The translations under genes and the position numbers were made by a program. From Mycolicibacterium sp. ND9-15 (GTDB lineage Bacteria; Actinomycetota; Actinomycetes; Mycobacteriales; Mycobacteriaceae): a DNA stretch of 64,000 nt. Shown here piece after piece: positions 43,913 to 50,861 of this stretch. The notes beneath the pieces were generated by a model. It ran no database searches. It saw only the letters and a program-made list of their open reading frames with translations, and was not told where the DNA came from. The stretch is taken from positions 4,315,501 to 4,379,500 of the forward strand of contig NZ_CP142362.1 in NCBI RefSeq assembly GCF_035918395.1. Reading direction: 5' to 3'. The stretch's first letter is position 1; each line of letters begins with the position of its first letter.

Positions 43913-44797
43913 ATGCGGCTGTACAGGGACCGGGCGGTGGTGCTGCGCCAGCACAAGCTCGGCGAGGCCGACCGGATCGTGACCCTTCTCACCCGCGAGC
44001 ACGGCTTGGTGCGGGCGGTGGCCAAGGGGGTGCGGCGCACCCGCAGCAAGTTCGGCGCCAGGCTGGAGCCGTTCGCGCACATCGACGTTCAGCTGCATCC
44101 GGGCCGCAACCTCGACATCGTCACCCAGGTGCAGGCCATCGACGCGTTCGCCACCGACATCGTCAGCGACTACGGCCGCTACACCTGCGCGTGCGCTGTG
44201 CTGGAGACCGCCGAACGTCTGGCCGGTGAGGAACGCGCCCCGATGCCCGCGCTGCACCGGCTGACGGTGGCCGCGTTGCGGGCGGTGGCCGACGGCGGTC
44301 GGCCCCGCGAGCTCGTGTTGGACGCGTACTTGTTGCGGGCCATGGGGATCGCCGGATGGGCCCCGGCGCTGACCGAATGCGCCCGCTGCGCTGCACCGGG
44401 TCCACACCGGGCCTTCCACGTGGCGGCCGGTGGCAGCGTATGCGTGCACTGCCGGCCGTCCGGGTCGGTGACGCCGCCTCAGGGTGTGCTGGACCTGATG
44501 ACCGCCCTGCACGACGGGGACTGGGACTACGCCCAGACGTCGAACGCGTCGCACCGCAGCCAGGCCAGCGGTTTGGTGGCCGCGCATCTGCAGTGGCATC
44601 TGGAACGCCAGCTACGGACGTTGCCGCTGGTCGAGCGGGTGTACCGGGTGGACAGAACCCTGGCCGATCACCGCACCTCGGTGGCTGCCGACCAGCATGT
44701 GTCGCTGGTCGGGAATGATGTGGCACATGGCAACCGAACGGGCTGGGCGGAGGAGGAAGGCCCAGGGGACCTACCCACAGCTGCCCCCGGCGCCTGA
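43913..44797 (+). CDS. recO: DNA repair protein RecO
   Basis: Recombination mediator in the RecFOR pathway that helps RecA load on SSB-coated DNA. The 294-residue protein has the N-terminal OB fold (LYRDRAVVLRQHKLGEADRIV) and a C-terminal helical zinc region with CARCAAPG and VCVHCRPSG. ATG 43913 gives the family N-terminus. The C-terminus is about 30 residues longer than in M. tuberculosis (265 aa) and overlaps uppS by 71 bases; the extra tail is Gly/Pro-rich with no family resemblance. Confidence 0.9.
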   Translation: MRLYRDRAVVLRQHKLGEADRIVTLLTREHGLVRAVAKGVRRTRSKFGARLEPFAHIDVQLHPGRNLDIVTQVQAIDAFATDIVSDYGRYTCACAVLETAERLAGEERAPMPALHRLTVAALRAVADGGRPRELVLDAYLLRAMGIAGWAPALTECARCAAPGPHRAFHVAAGGSVCVHCRPSGSVTPPQGVLDLMTALHDGDWDYAQTSNASHRSQASGLVAAHLQWHLERQLRTLPLVERVYRVDRTLADHRTSVAADQHVSLVGNDVAHGNRTGWAEEEGPGDLPTAAPGA

Positions 44798-45629
44798 CGA
44801 CTACCCGACGTTTCCCGACAAGTCGACGTGGCCCGTCGTCTTTCCCGAAATTCCCGCGGGCACCAACGGCCGGTTCGCCCGCCCGCCCCAGCACACCTCG
44901 AAGGCAGCCGCGCCGCGGATCCCGGCCGACCAGGTGCCCAAGCACGTCGCCGTCGTCATGGACGGCAACGGGCGCTGGGCCACCCAGCGTGGCCTGCACC
45001 GCACCGAGGGGCACAAGATGGGGGAGGCTGTACTCATCGACATCACTTGCGGCGCAATCGAAATCGGTATCAAGCACCTAACGGTGTACGCGTTCTCCAC
45101 CGAGAACTGGAACCGCAGCAGCGAGGAGGTGCGGTTTCTGATGGGGTTCAACCGGGAAGTGGTGCGCCGTCGCCGGGAGAACCTCAACGACATGGGCGTG
45201 CGGATGCGCTGGGTCGGCTCGCGACCACGCATGTGGCGCAGCGTGACCAAGGAGTTCGATATCGCCGAGCAGATGACCGTCGGCAACGACGTCATCACGA
45301 TCAACTACTGCGTCAACTACGGCGGCCGCACCGAGATCGTCGAGGCGACGCGCGAGCTCGCGCAGTTGGCCGTCGACGGCAAGATCAAGCCGAACCGCAT
45401 CAGCGAAGCCACCTTCGCCAAGCATCTGCACCGCTCCGACATCCCCGACGTCGACCTGTTCATCCGGACCTCGGGGGAGCAGCGAGCCAGCAACTTCCTG
45501 CTGTGGCAGGCGGCCTACGCTGAGTTCGTGTTTCAGGACAAGTTGTGGCCGGACTACGACCGCCGCGATCTGTGGGCGGCGTGCGAGGAGTACGTCAACC
45601 GCAACCGGCGCTTCGGCAGAGCCGAATGA
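44727..45629 (+). CDS. uppS: Decaprenyl diphosphate synthase (cis-prenyltransferase, UppS family)
   Basis: Extends isoprenyl diphosphates with cis units to make the decaprenyl carrier used in mycobacterial cell wall synthesis. The 300-residue protein has the catalytic Asp motif VVMDGNGRWA near residue 80, FSTENWNRS, and the RTSGEQRASNFLLWQ region. Its N-terminal 70 residues, ending HTSKAAAPRIPADQ, are the extension seen in the M. tuberculosis Rv2361c enzyme. ATG 44727 is chosen; an in-frame ATG upstream at 44718 is possible. It overlaps recO by 71 bases. Confidence 0.92.
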   Translation: MATERAGRRRKAQGTYPQLPPAPDDYPTFPDKSTWPVVFPEIPAGTNGRFARPPQHTSKAAAPRIPADQVPKHVAVVMDGNGRWATQRGLHRTEGHKMGEAVLIDITCGAIEIGIKHLTVYAFSTENWNRSSEEVRFLMGFNREVVRRRRENLNDMGVRMRWVGSRPRMWRSVTKEFDIAEQMTVGNDVITINYCVNYGGRTEIVEATRELAQLAVDGKIKPNRISEATFAKHLHRSDIPDVDLFIRTSGEQRASNFLLWQAAYAEFVFQDKLWPDYDRRDLWAACEEYVNRNRRFGRAE

Positions 45630-45651
45630 TGTATCCGAGCGGCAGAGCGTG

Positions 45652-46077
45652 ATGGGGCTGCAGGAGCGGCTGGGCGACATCCTCGAGGGTGTGCTCCCGG
45701 TGACCCGGGAGGACGACGGGGCGGTCACCGTCCATCATGACGAGACGTTCGCCTCCTTGCGCACGGTTCCGGTCGCCGAGGGTCTCGAGCTGGTGTCGCT
45801 CACCCAGATTCTGGCCTGGGACCTGCCGTTGGACGCCAAGCTGCGGGCCTCGGTCGCCGAACACGCGCACAACACGCTGCTGGGCACGGTGTCGCTGGCG
45901 GCCAAGAGTGGCGACAAACAGGTCGCCGCGGGGGCCAGGCGCAACTCCAAGAAGTCCGCGGATGTGCTGCTGCGCTACAACTTTCCCGCCGCGGGCCTGA
46001 CCGACGATGCGCTGCGGACGCTGATACTCATGGTGCTCGCCACCGGCGCCGAGGTTCGTCGGGCGTTAGTCGGCTGA
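45652..46077 (+). CDS. Conserved hypothetical protein (Rv2360c-like)
   Basis: A 141-residue soluble protein with no recognised catalytic motif. Features: acidic N-terminal third (VTREDDGAVTVHHDETFAS), then a helical basic part (AGARRNSKKSADVLLRYNF) and a hydrophobic C-terminal helix. It follows uppS by 22 bases on the same strand, as in M. tuberculosis, and converges on zur. GTG 45649 is one codon upstream. Function unknown. Confidence 0.75.
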   Translation: MGLQERLGDILEGVLPVTREDDGAVTVHHDETFASLRTVPVAEGLELVSLTQILAWDLPLDAKLRASVAEHAHNTLLGTVSLAAKSGDKQVAAGARRNSKKSADVLLRYNFPAAGLTDDALRTLILMVLATGAEVRRALVG

Positions 46078-46476
46078 ACCGTTCCCCGACGCGCAGCCGC
46101 CGCAGACACCGAAGATTTCGATCGTGTGGCTGACATCGGAGAACCCGTGTTCGTGAGCGATGTCGGCGGCCCAGGTTTCGACATCTCCACCCTGGATCTC
46201 CACGGTGGAACCGCACGCCCGGCACACCAGGTGGTGATGGTGATCCTCTGAGCAGTGCCGGTACACCGACTCGCCGGTGTCGGTGCGCAACGTGTCGACG
46301 ACGCCCGCGGCCGCCATCTGCTGCAGGGTGCGGTAGACGGTGGTCAGCCCGATGCCCTCGCCGCGCCGCCGCAGCTCGTCGTGCAACTCCTGGGCCGACC
46401 GGAACTCGTCGAGGTTCTCCAGCAGTGCCGCGATCGCCGCGCGCTGACGGGTCGACCGGAGTTTCGTCACGCTCAT
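46066..46476 (-). CDS. zur: Zinc uptake regulator Zur (FurB)
   Basis: Fur-family repressor that binds DNA with Zn2+ and controls zinc-uptake and ribosomal paralogue genes in mycobacteria. The 136-residue protein has a winged helix (RSAQELHDELRRRGEGIGLTTVYRTLQQM) and the metal sites HHHHLVCRACGS and FGVCGGCASG (two Cys-x2-Cys pairs). ATG 46476 overlaps the smtB stop as ATGA, so it is translated with smtB and probably repressed by SmtB at low zinc. Its 3' end overlaps the preceding convergent gene by 12 bases. Confidence 0.93.
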   Translation of the reverse strand: MSVTKLRSTRQRAAIAALLENLDEFRSAQELHDELRRRGEGIGLTTVYRTLQQMAAAGVVDTLRTDTGESVYRHCSEDHHHHLVCRACGSTVEIQGGDVETWAADIAHEHGFSDVSHTIEIFGVCGGCASGNGSAD

Positions 46477-46850
46477 TCGCCGGCCTCGGCAGCGTGTGTC
46501 ACCGCTGCGACGACGATGTCGGCGAGGTGATGATCGACGAGGCGGTACATCACTTCGCGTCCGGACCGCTCGCCGGAAACCACGCCCGCTGCCTTGAGGA
46601 TCCGCAGATGCTGGCTCACCAACGGCTGGGGCACCGCCAGCGCGTCGACGAGTTCGTGCACGCAGCGCGCCGACTCCCGCAACTGCAGGACGATCGCGAT
46701 CCGCACCGGCGCGGCCAGCGCCCGCAGCAGGTCGCCGGAGGTGTCGAGCACATCGCGCGGCGGCAGCTCGGGAAACGGTGCGCCGCTGTGTGCGTGCGAG
46801 TCCTCCGCGGTGCCGGGCAGCCCGCCAGCCAAACTGGAAACGGTTTTCAT
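46473..46850 (-). CDS. smtB: ArsR/SmtB-family zinc-responsive repressor
   Basis: Dimeric winged-helix repressor released from DNA by Zn2+. The 125-residue protein has ArsR helices LVSQHLRILKAAGVVSGERSG (recognition helix and wing) and an intact alpha-5 metal site, Asp-x-His-x10-His-x2-Glu, in VDHHLADIVVAAVTHAAE. ATG 46850 was chosen; an in-frame extension to 46886 would cross the operator and promoter. It is co-transcribed with zur, matching the M. tuberculosis Rv2358-Rv2359 pair, in which SmtB represses and Zur acts at high zinc. Confidence 0.92.
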   Translation of the reverse strand: MKTVSSLAGGLPGTAEDSHAHSGAPFPELPPRDVLDTSGDLLRALAAPVRIAIVLQLRESARCVHELVDALAVPQPLVSQHLRILKAAGVVSGERSGREVMYRLVDHHLADIVVAAVTHAAEAGE

Positions 46851-46863
46851 TACGGCCAACGAT

Positions 46864-46883
46864 ACATGCGCTTGTACGCATGT
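46864..46883 (-). promoter_or_regulatory. SmtB-type operator within the smtB-zur promoter
   Basis: ACATGCG and CGCATGT form a perfect 7-bp inverted repeat with six bases between. On the minus strand it lies between TTGACA (46881-46886) and a TATCGT -10 (16-base spacer), 14 bases before the smtB ATG. Position and sequence fit an ArsR/SmtB operator for self-repression. Confidence 0.7.
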
Positions 46884-46905
46884 CAACGCCGCTGAGCGGG
46901 ATCGC

Positions 46906-46911
46906 TAGGCT
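46906..46911 (+). promoter_or_regulatory. Candidate -10 of a leaderless glyS transcript
   Basis: TAGGCT is followed by eight bases and then the GTG start of glyS, which has no ribosome site. This spacing suggests a leaderless mRNA. Confidence 0.45.
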
Positions 46912-46919
46912 GTCCAGTC

Positions 46920-48314
46920 GTGGCTCACTCTTCCGCGATCATCGATACCGTGGCGAACCTGGCCAAGCGGCGCGGTCTGGTCTACCAATCCGGGGAGATC
47001 TACGGCGGCACCAGGTCGGCATGGGATTACGGCCCGCTCGGGGTGGAACTCAAAGAGAACATCAAGCGCCAGTGGTGGCGGTCCGTGGTTACCAGCCGCG
47101 ACGACGTCGTCGGCCTCGACTCGGCGATCATCCTGCCCCGCGAGGTGTGGGTGGCGTCGGGGCATCTCGACGTGTTCCATGATCCGCTGGTCGAGTGCCT
47201 CAACTGCCACAAGCGTCATCGGCAGGACCACATGCAGGAGGCGTATGCGGAGAAGAAGGGGATCGCCGATCCCGAGTCCGTGGCGATGACCGAGATCGCC
47301 TGCCCGGACTGCGGCACCAAGGGGCAGTGGACCGAACCGCGCGACTTCAACATGATGCTCAAGACCTACCTCGGGCCGATCGAGACCGAGGAGGGGTTGC
47401 ATTACCTGCGGCCCGAGACCGCGCAGGGCATCTTCGTCAACTTCACCAATGTGGTTACCACGCAACGCAAGAAGCCGCCGTTCGGGATCGCCCAGACGGG
47501 TAAGAGCTTCCGCAACGAGATCACGCCGGGCAACTTCATCTTCCGGACGCGGGAGTTCGAGCAGATGGAGATGGAGTTCTTCGTCGAGCCGTCGACCGCC
47601 CGCGAATGGCACCAGTACTGGATCGACGAGCGGTTGCAGTGGTACGTCGAACTCGGCATCGACCGCGACAACCTCCGGCTCTACGAGCACCCGAAGGAGA
47701 AGCTGTCGCACTACTCCGAGCGCACGGTCGACATCGAGTACAAGTTCGGCTTCCAGGGAAACCCGTGGGGGGAGCTCGAGGGCATAGCCAACCGCACCGA
47801 CTTCGACTTGTCCACCCACGCAAAGCATTCCGGTGTCGACCTGTCGTACTACGACCAGGCCAACGACACGCGCTACGTGCCGTTCGTCATCGAGCCGGCG
47901 GCCGGGCTGACGCGGTCGTTCATGGCGTTTCTGGTCGATGCCTACGCCGAGGACGAGGCACCCAATGCCAAGGGCGGCGTCGACAAGCGCACGGTGCTGC
48001 GGTTGGATCCGCGCCTCGCGCCGGTCAAAGCCGCGGTGCTGCCGCTTTCGCGCAACGAGGCGCTGTCGCCGAAGGCTCGCGACCTCGCGGCGGAACTGCG
48101 CAAGTACTGGAATGTCGACTTCGACGACGCCGGCGCGATCGGTCGGCGCTACCGTCGCCAGGACGAGATCGGCACCCCGTTCTGCGTGACGGTCGATTTC
48201 GACTCACTCGAGGACCAGGCCGTCACGATCCGCGAGCGCGACGCGATGACCCAGGACCGGGTCGCCCTCGACAATGTGAGCGAATACCTGGCCGCCCGGT
48301 TGCCGGGTTGCTGA
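46920..48314 (+). CDS. glyS: Glycyl-tRNA synthetase (class II, dimeric)
   Basis: Charges tRNA-Gly with glycine. The 464-residue protein is the eukaryote/actinobacteria-type alpha2 enzyme: N-terminal AKRRGLVYQSGEIYGGTRSAWDYGPLG, the zinc-like CLNCHK and CPDCGTKG pairs, motif 2 TGKSFRNEITPG, the FEQMEMEFFV segment, and a C-terminal anticodon-binding domain (about 360-464). GTG 46920 is probably a leaderless start. It is divergent from smtB-zur. Confidence 0.94.
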   Translation: MAHSSAIIDTVANLAKRRGLVYQSGEIYGGTRSAWDYGPLGVELKENIKRQWWRSVVTSRDDVVGLDSAIILPREVWVASGHLDVFHDPLVECLNCHKRHRQDHMQEAYAEKKGIADPESVAMTEIACPDCGTKGQWTEPRDFNMMLKTYLGPIETEEGLHYLRPETAQGIFVNFTNVVTTQRKKPPFGIAQTGKSFRNEITPGNFIFRTREFEQMEMEFFVEPSTAREWHQYWIDERLQWYVELGIDRDNLRLYEHPKEKLSHYSERTVDIEYKFGFQGNPWGELEGIANRTDFDLSTHAKHSGVDLSYYDQANDTRYVPFVIEPAAGLTRSFMAFLVDAYAEDEAPNAKGGVDKRTVLRLDPRLAPVKAAVLPLSRNEALSPKARDLAAELRKYWNVDFDDAGAIGRRYRRQDEIGTPFCVTVDFDSLEDQAVTIRERDAMTQDRVALDNVSEYLAARLPGC

Positions 48315-48317
48315 TCT

Positions 48318-50333
48318 CTAACACGGATTGAGAACCGGATCGCACTGCAGGCTGCCACCCGGGTCGCCACCGCTGTCGGAAGCACCGGGCAGGCTGCCGT
48401 AGTCGGGCGATGTGTAACCGCCGGAATCTTGCGGAAGCTCGGCCGGGGCGTCCTGGATGGGCGCGGTTTCATGCCCGCCCGAATCCGGTGCCAGGGGCTG
48501 CTGATATCCGGGATCGTCATACGAGCCGGTGTCCTGCGGGATCTCGGCTGGGGCGTCCTGGATCGGCGCCGTATCGTGCCCGCCCGAACTCGGCGCCGGC
48601 AACTCCGGATAGTCGGGATTGGTGTTCGAGCCGTCCACGGGCGGTACGTATACGCCCGGGTCCTCCGAGACGTGGCCGGGTGCGTAGCCGCCATCGGACG
48701 GCGTGCTGTCGGCGATCTGCGGTTGGTGCTCGGGCATGTCGCCGGCGGGCATCGGCTGTTGCGGAACTATCCCTTCGGGATGCCCACCGGAGATCCCCGG
48801 GTCCGCGACCGGCGGTTCATCCCAGCTGTCGACGAGCGGAGGCGGAACCGATACCGGACCGTCGTCGACGAATACCGGGGGTGGAGCGACCGGTGGCGCT
48901 GCAGGCTGCTGCACCGGTGCGGGTGCTTGCGGGGCCTGGGGCGCGGGCGCGGGTCCCTGCGGCGCCGCCGGTGCCTGACCCGGAGCCGGCGCGGCCGGTG
49001 CCTGACCCGGAGCCGGCGCGGCCGGTGCCTGACCCGGAGCCGGCACGGCCGGGGCTGGTGCGCCTGGGGCCGGTGCGGCCGGGGCTGGTGCGCCTGGGGC
49101 CTGGCGCGCGGGACCTCGTGGCAAAGGCGGTTGCAGCGGTGGCGGAACCAGCGCCGGCCTGCCGGCCCGCAGGTTCGCGAGAAGGTTCGCCGGAACAATC
49201 CTTGCGAGGCGCGGGTCGAAGAGGTTGGCGATGTCGCGGATCAGGTTGCCGATCCGGCGGGCGAACAACGTCCCCCGGCGGAAATCCCACAGCAGGAACC
49301 ACTCGATGGCTCTGGCGACTCGCCTGATCACCACGATCGTCAGCGGGTCGAAGCGGGGCCACCGCGGACCGACGAAAACGACCCGGGCACGTGCAGGCGC
49401 GGCCACTGGCTGAACTGCCACGGGCGCCCCGGGCCGGGCCGGAGGCGGAACGGCCGCGTTCCAGGCGGGCCGAGCCGGGGGCGGAACGGGCGCGTTGCCC
49501 GCGCGCCGGGGCGCAGGGGTTGTTACCGCTATCGGGTCCAGCAACGGGCTGCCGGAGATACAGCGCGCGCGCGGCGAGCCGTACTTGTCGACGAGCACCG
49601 CGGTTCCGGCCTGCAGCACCGCTTGCCGCGGAATCGCCTGTGCCACCTCGATGTATCCGTGGTCGGTGACGCGAGTGTCGGTTCGCAGCAGCACGGGCGT
49701 GAGCTCGGTGACGTAGGCCCTGATCTGGTTCGGTGCGACGCGGTGCACGCTTGCCCATGCCTTGGCCTTGTTCTGATTCGCATCGAGATAGTTGATCATC
49801 AGCTCGACGTCACACGTCGTCGTGTCGAGCGTGCCGCCGTATAGGCCCGGCAGGTCGCCGTTGGCCGTGCGCAGTGTCATCGGCGCGGCCTGGCCGTCCG
49901 GCGCAGGGGGCGGCGCTGCCGGAGGCGGCCCGAGCGGGTCAGTGCCGGGAGTGGTCGGGTCGGGCTGCGCTGTCGCGAATGATGTCGGAGCGAAGGGGCT
50001 GTCACCGGCTGAGTCGGCCGGTTCCAGGAACACCTCGGCCGCAGCGGTCTCCTCGACCACAGGTGGCGCATCCTTCCGAATGATCTGGGTGAGGCCGAAG
50101 GCCAAGGTCGCGACGAGGACGACGGCGGCGGAGACCATGAGCACCCGCCTGGTGGTGCGGTCGCGGAGCCCAGGACCGGTTTTCACCCGTCCGATCATCT
50201 CGGTTGGGGCGCCACTGTCGGCTTCGTCGCGGTGCACGGTGGGCTGCGACTGTGTCGGCGACGCTTGGGTCACCTCTTGTTCAGACGTGTTCTCGGGTGT
50301 TGAGTCGTCGTGAGACGACGGGTGATCTGCCAT
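48318..50333 (-). CDS. Proline-rich single-pass membrane protein (DUF6777-like)
   Basis: The 671-residue protein has a Ser/Thr/Asp-rich cytoplasmic N-terminus (1-60), one membrane segment VLMVSAAVVLVATLAFGL at about 64-82, an extracellular folded part (about 150-270, with Cys in TTTCDVELMINYLDANQ and RARCISG) resembling actinobacterial DUF6777, then a long Pro/Ala/Gly-rich region including three GQAPAAPAP repeats. The last 100 residues contain a duplicated unit with TAPIQDAPAE twice and end in CDPVLNPC. It is probably a cell-envelope protein. I do not recognise a function. It is convergent with glyS, four bases apart. Confidence 0.75.
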   Translation of the reverse strand: MADHPSSHDDSTPENTSEQEVTQASPTQSQPTVHRDEADSGAPTEMIGRVKTGPGLRDRTTRRVLMVSAAVVLVATLAFGLTQIIRKDAPPVVEETAAAEVFLEPADSAGDSPFAPTSFATAQPDPTTPGTDPLGPPPAAPPPAPDGQAAPMTLRTANGDLPGLYGGTLDTTTCDVELMINYLDANQNKAKAWASVHRVAPNQIRAYVTELTPVLLRTDTRVTDHGYIEVAQAIPRQAVLQAGTAVLVDKYGSPRARCISGSPLLDPIAVTTPAPRRAGNAPVPPPARPAWNAAVPPPARPGAPVAVQPVAAPARARVVFVGPRWPRFDPLTIVVIRRVARAIEWFLLWDFRRGTLFARRIGNLIRDIANLFDPRLARIVPANLLANLRAGRPALVPPPLQPPLPRGPARQAPGAPAPAAPAPGAPAPAVPAPGQAPAAPAPGQAPAAPAPGQAPAAPQGPAPAPQAPQAPAPVQQPAAPPVAPPPVFVDDGPVSVPPPLVDSWDEPPVADPGISGGHPEGIVPQQPMPAGDMPEHQPQIADSTPSDGGYAPGHVSEDPGVYVPPVDGSNTNPDYPELPAPSSGGHDTAPIQDAPAEIPQDTGSYDDPGYQQPLAPDSGGHETAPIQDAPAELPQDSGGYTSPDYGSLPGASDSGGDPGGSLQCDPVLNPC
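48970..49050. repeat. Three tandem 27-bp coding repeats
   Basis: Three head-to-tail 27-bp units (48970-48996, 48997-49023, 49024-49050; the last differs at one base) encode Pro/Ala repeats in the membrane protein. Near-identity at DNA level suggests recent expansion and likely length variation between strains. Confidence 0.8.
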
Positions 50334-50501
50334 TTGTCACACCTCATCTGCCCTGACCCAGCGGGTTTTCGCTGCAACGGAGGATTCTTGGATTGAAAAT
50401 TGGTTCCTGACAACGTATTTCGATGTGCCGGCAATACCTCGCGGCTCGCCCCGGCCCGCTGAGCAGTTGATCGGCTTCGGCGATCGCATCGTCGTACCGT
50501 C

Positions 50502-50801
50502 CTACGGTCCGCTCGGCAGGACACGAGCTTCGATACCCGCGGTGACCCGCTCGGCCGGGAAACCCGCGCGCTCGCATGCTCGCCTGACGATGTCGGGCGA
50601 AGACGCGGCGAACACGCTGTAGAGCACCTCGTCGCCGTGCGCCGTCATCGCCACCAGCAGTCGCACCGCCGAACCCTCGTCTCGGATAGCCGAGATCCCG
50701 GTGCCGAGCCTGGCGACGGTTTCGTCGAGTGGCCGTCTGGTGACCTTCGGCCCGTACCACTCCGCGAGGTAGCACGGGGATTCGGACGCCGAGTTGACCA
50801 C
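50502..50801 (-). CDS. Small conserved hypothetical protein
   Basis: A 99-residue protein with an N-terminal CYLAEWYGPKV strand, an ARLGTGISAIRDEGSAVRLLVAMT middle and VLYSVFAASSPDIVRRACERAGFPAERVTAGIEARVL; this alternation suggests a small ferredoxin-like alpha/beta fold, as in DUF4242-type or sensor-like mycobacterial proteins. The start is GTG 50801. It lies 60 bases downstream of the LuxR-type regulator gene on the same strand and may be co-transcribed with it. Between it and the next gene (50334-50501) nothing is seen. Function unknown. Confidence 0.6.
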   Translation of the reverse strand: MVNSASESPCYLAEWYGPKVTRRPLDETVARLGTGISAIRDEGSAVRLLVAMTAHGDEVLYSVFAASSPDIVRRACERAGFPAERVTAGIEARVLPSGP

Positions 50802-50861
50802 CCACGGGACGTTAGGTTCGGTCGGGCGTGCCGCGAAATAGGGATTTCCCTCGCGGCGTCC

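Noticed and set aside
48970..49050. Tandem repeats as a CRISPR array
   Set aside because: The units are contiguous with no spacers and are in frame as Pro/Ala codons of a membrane protein; no cas genes are nearby.
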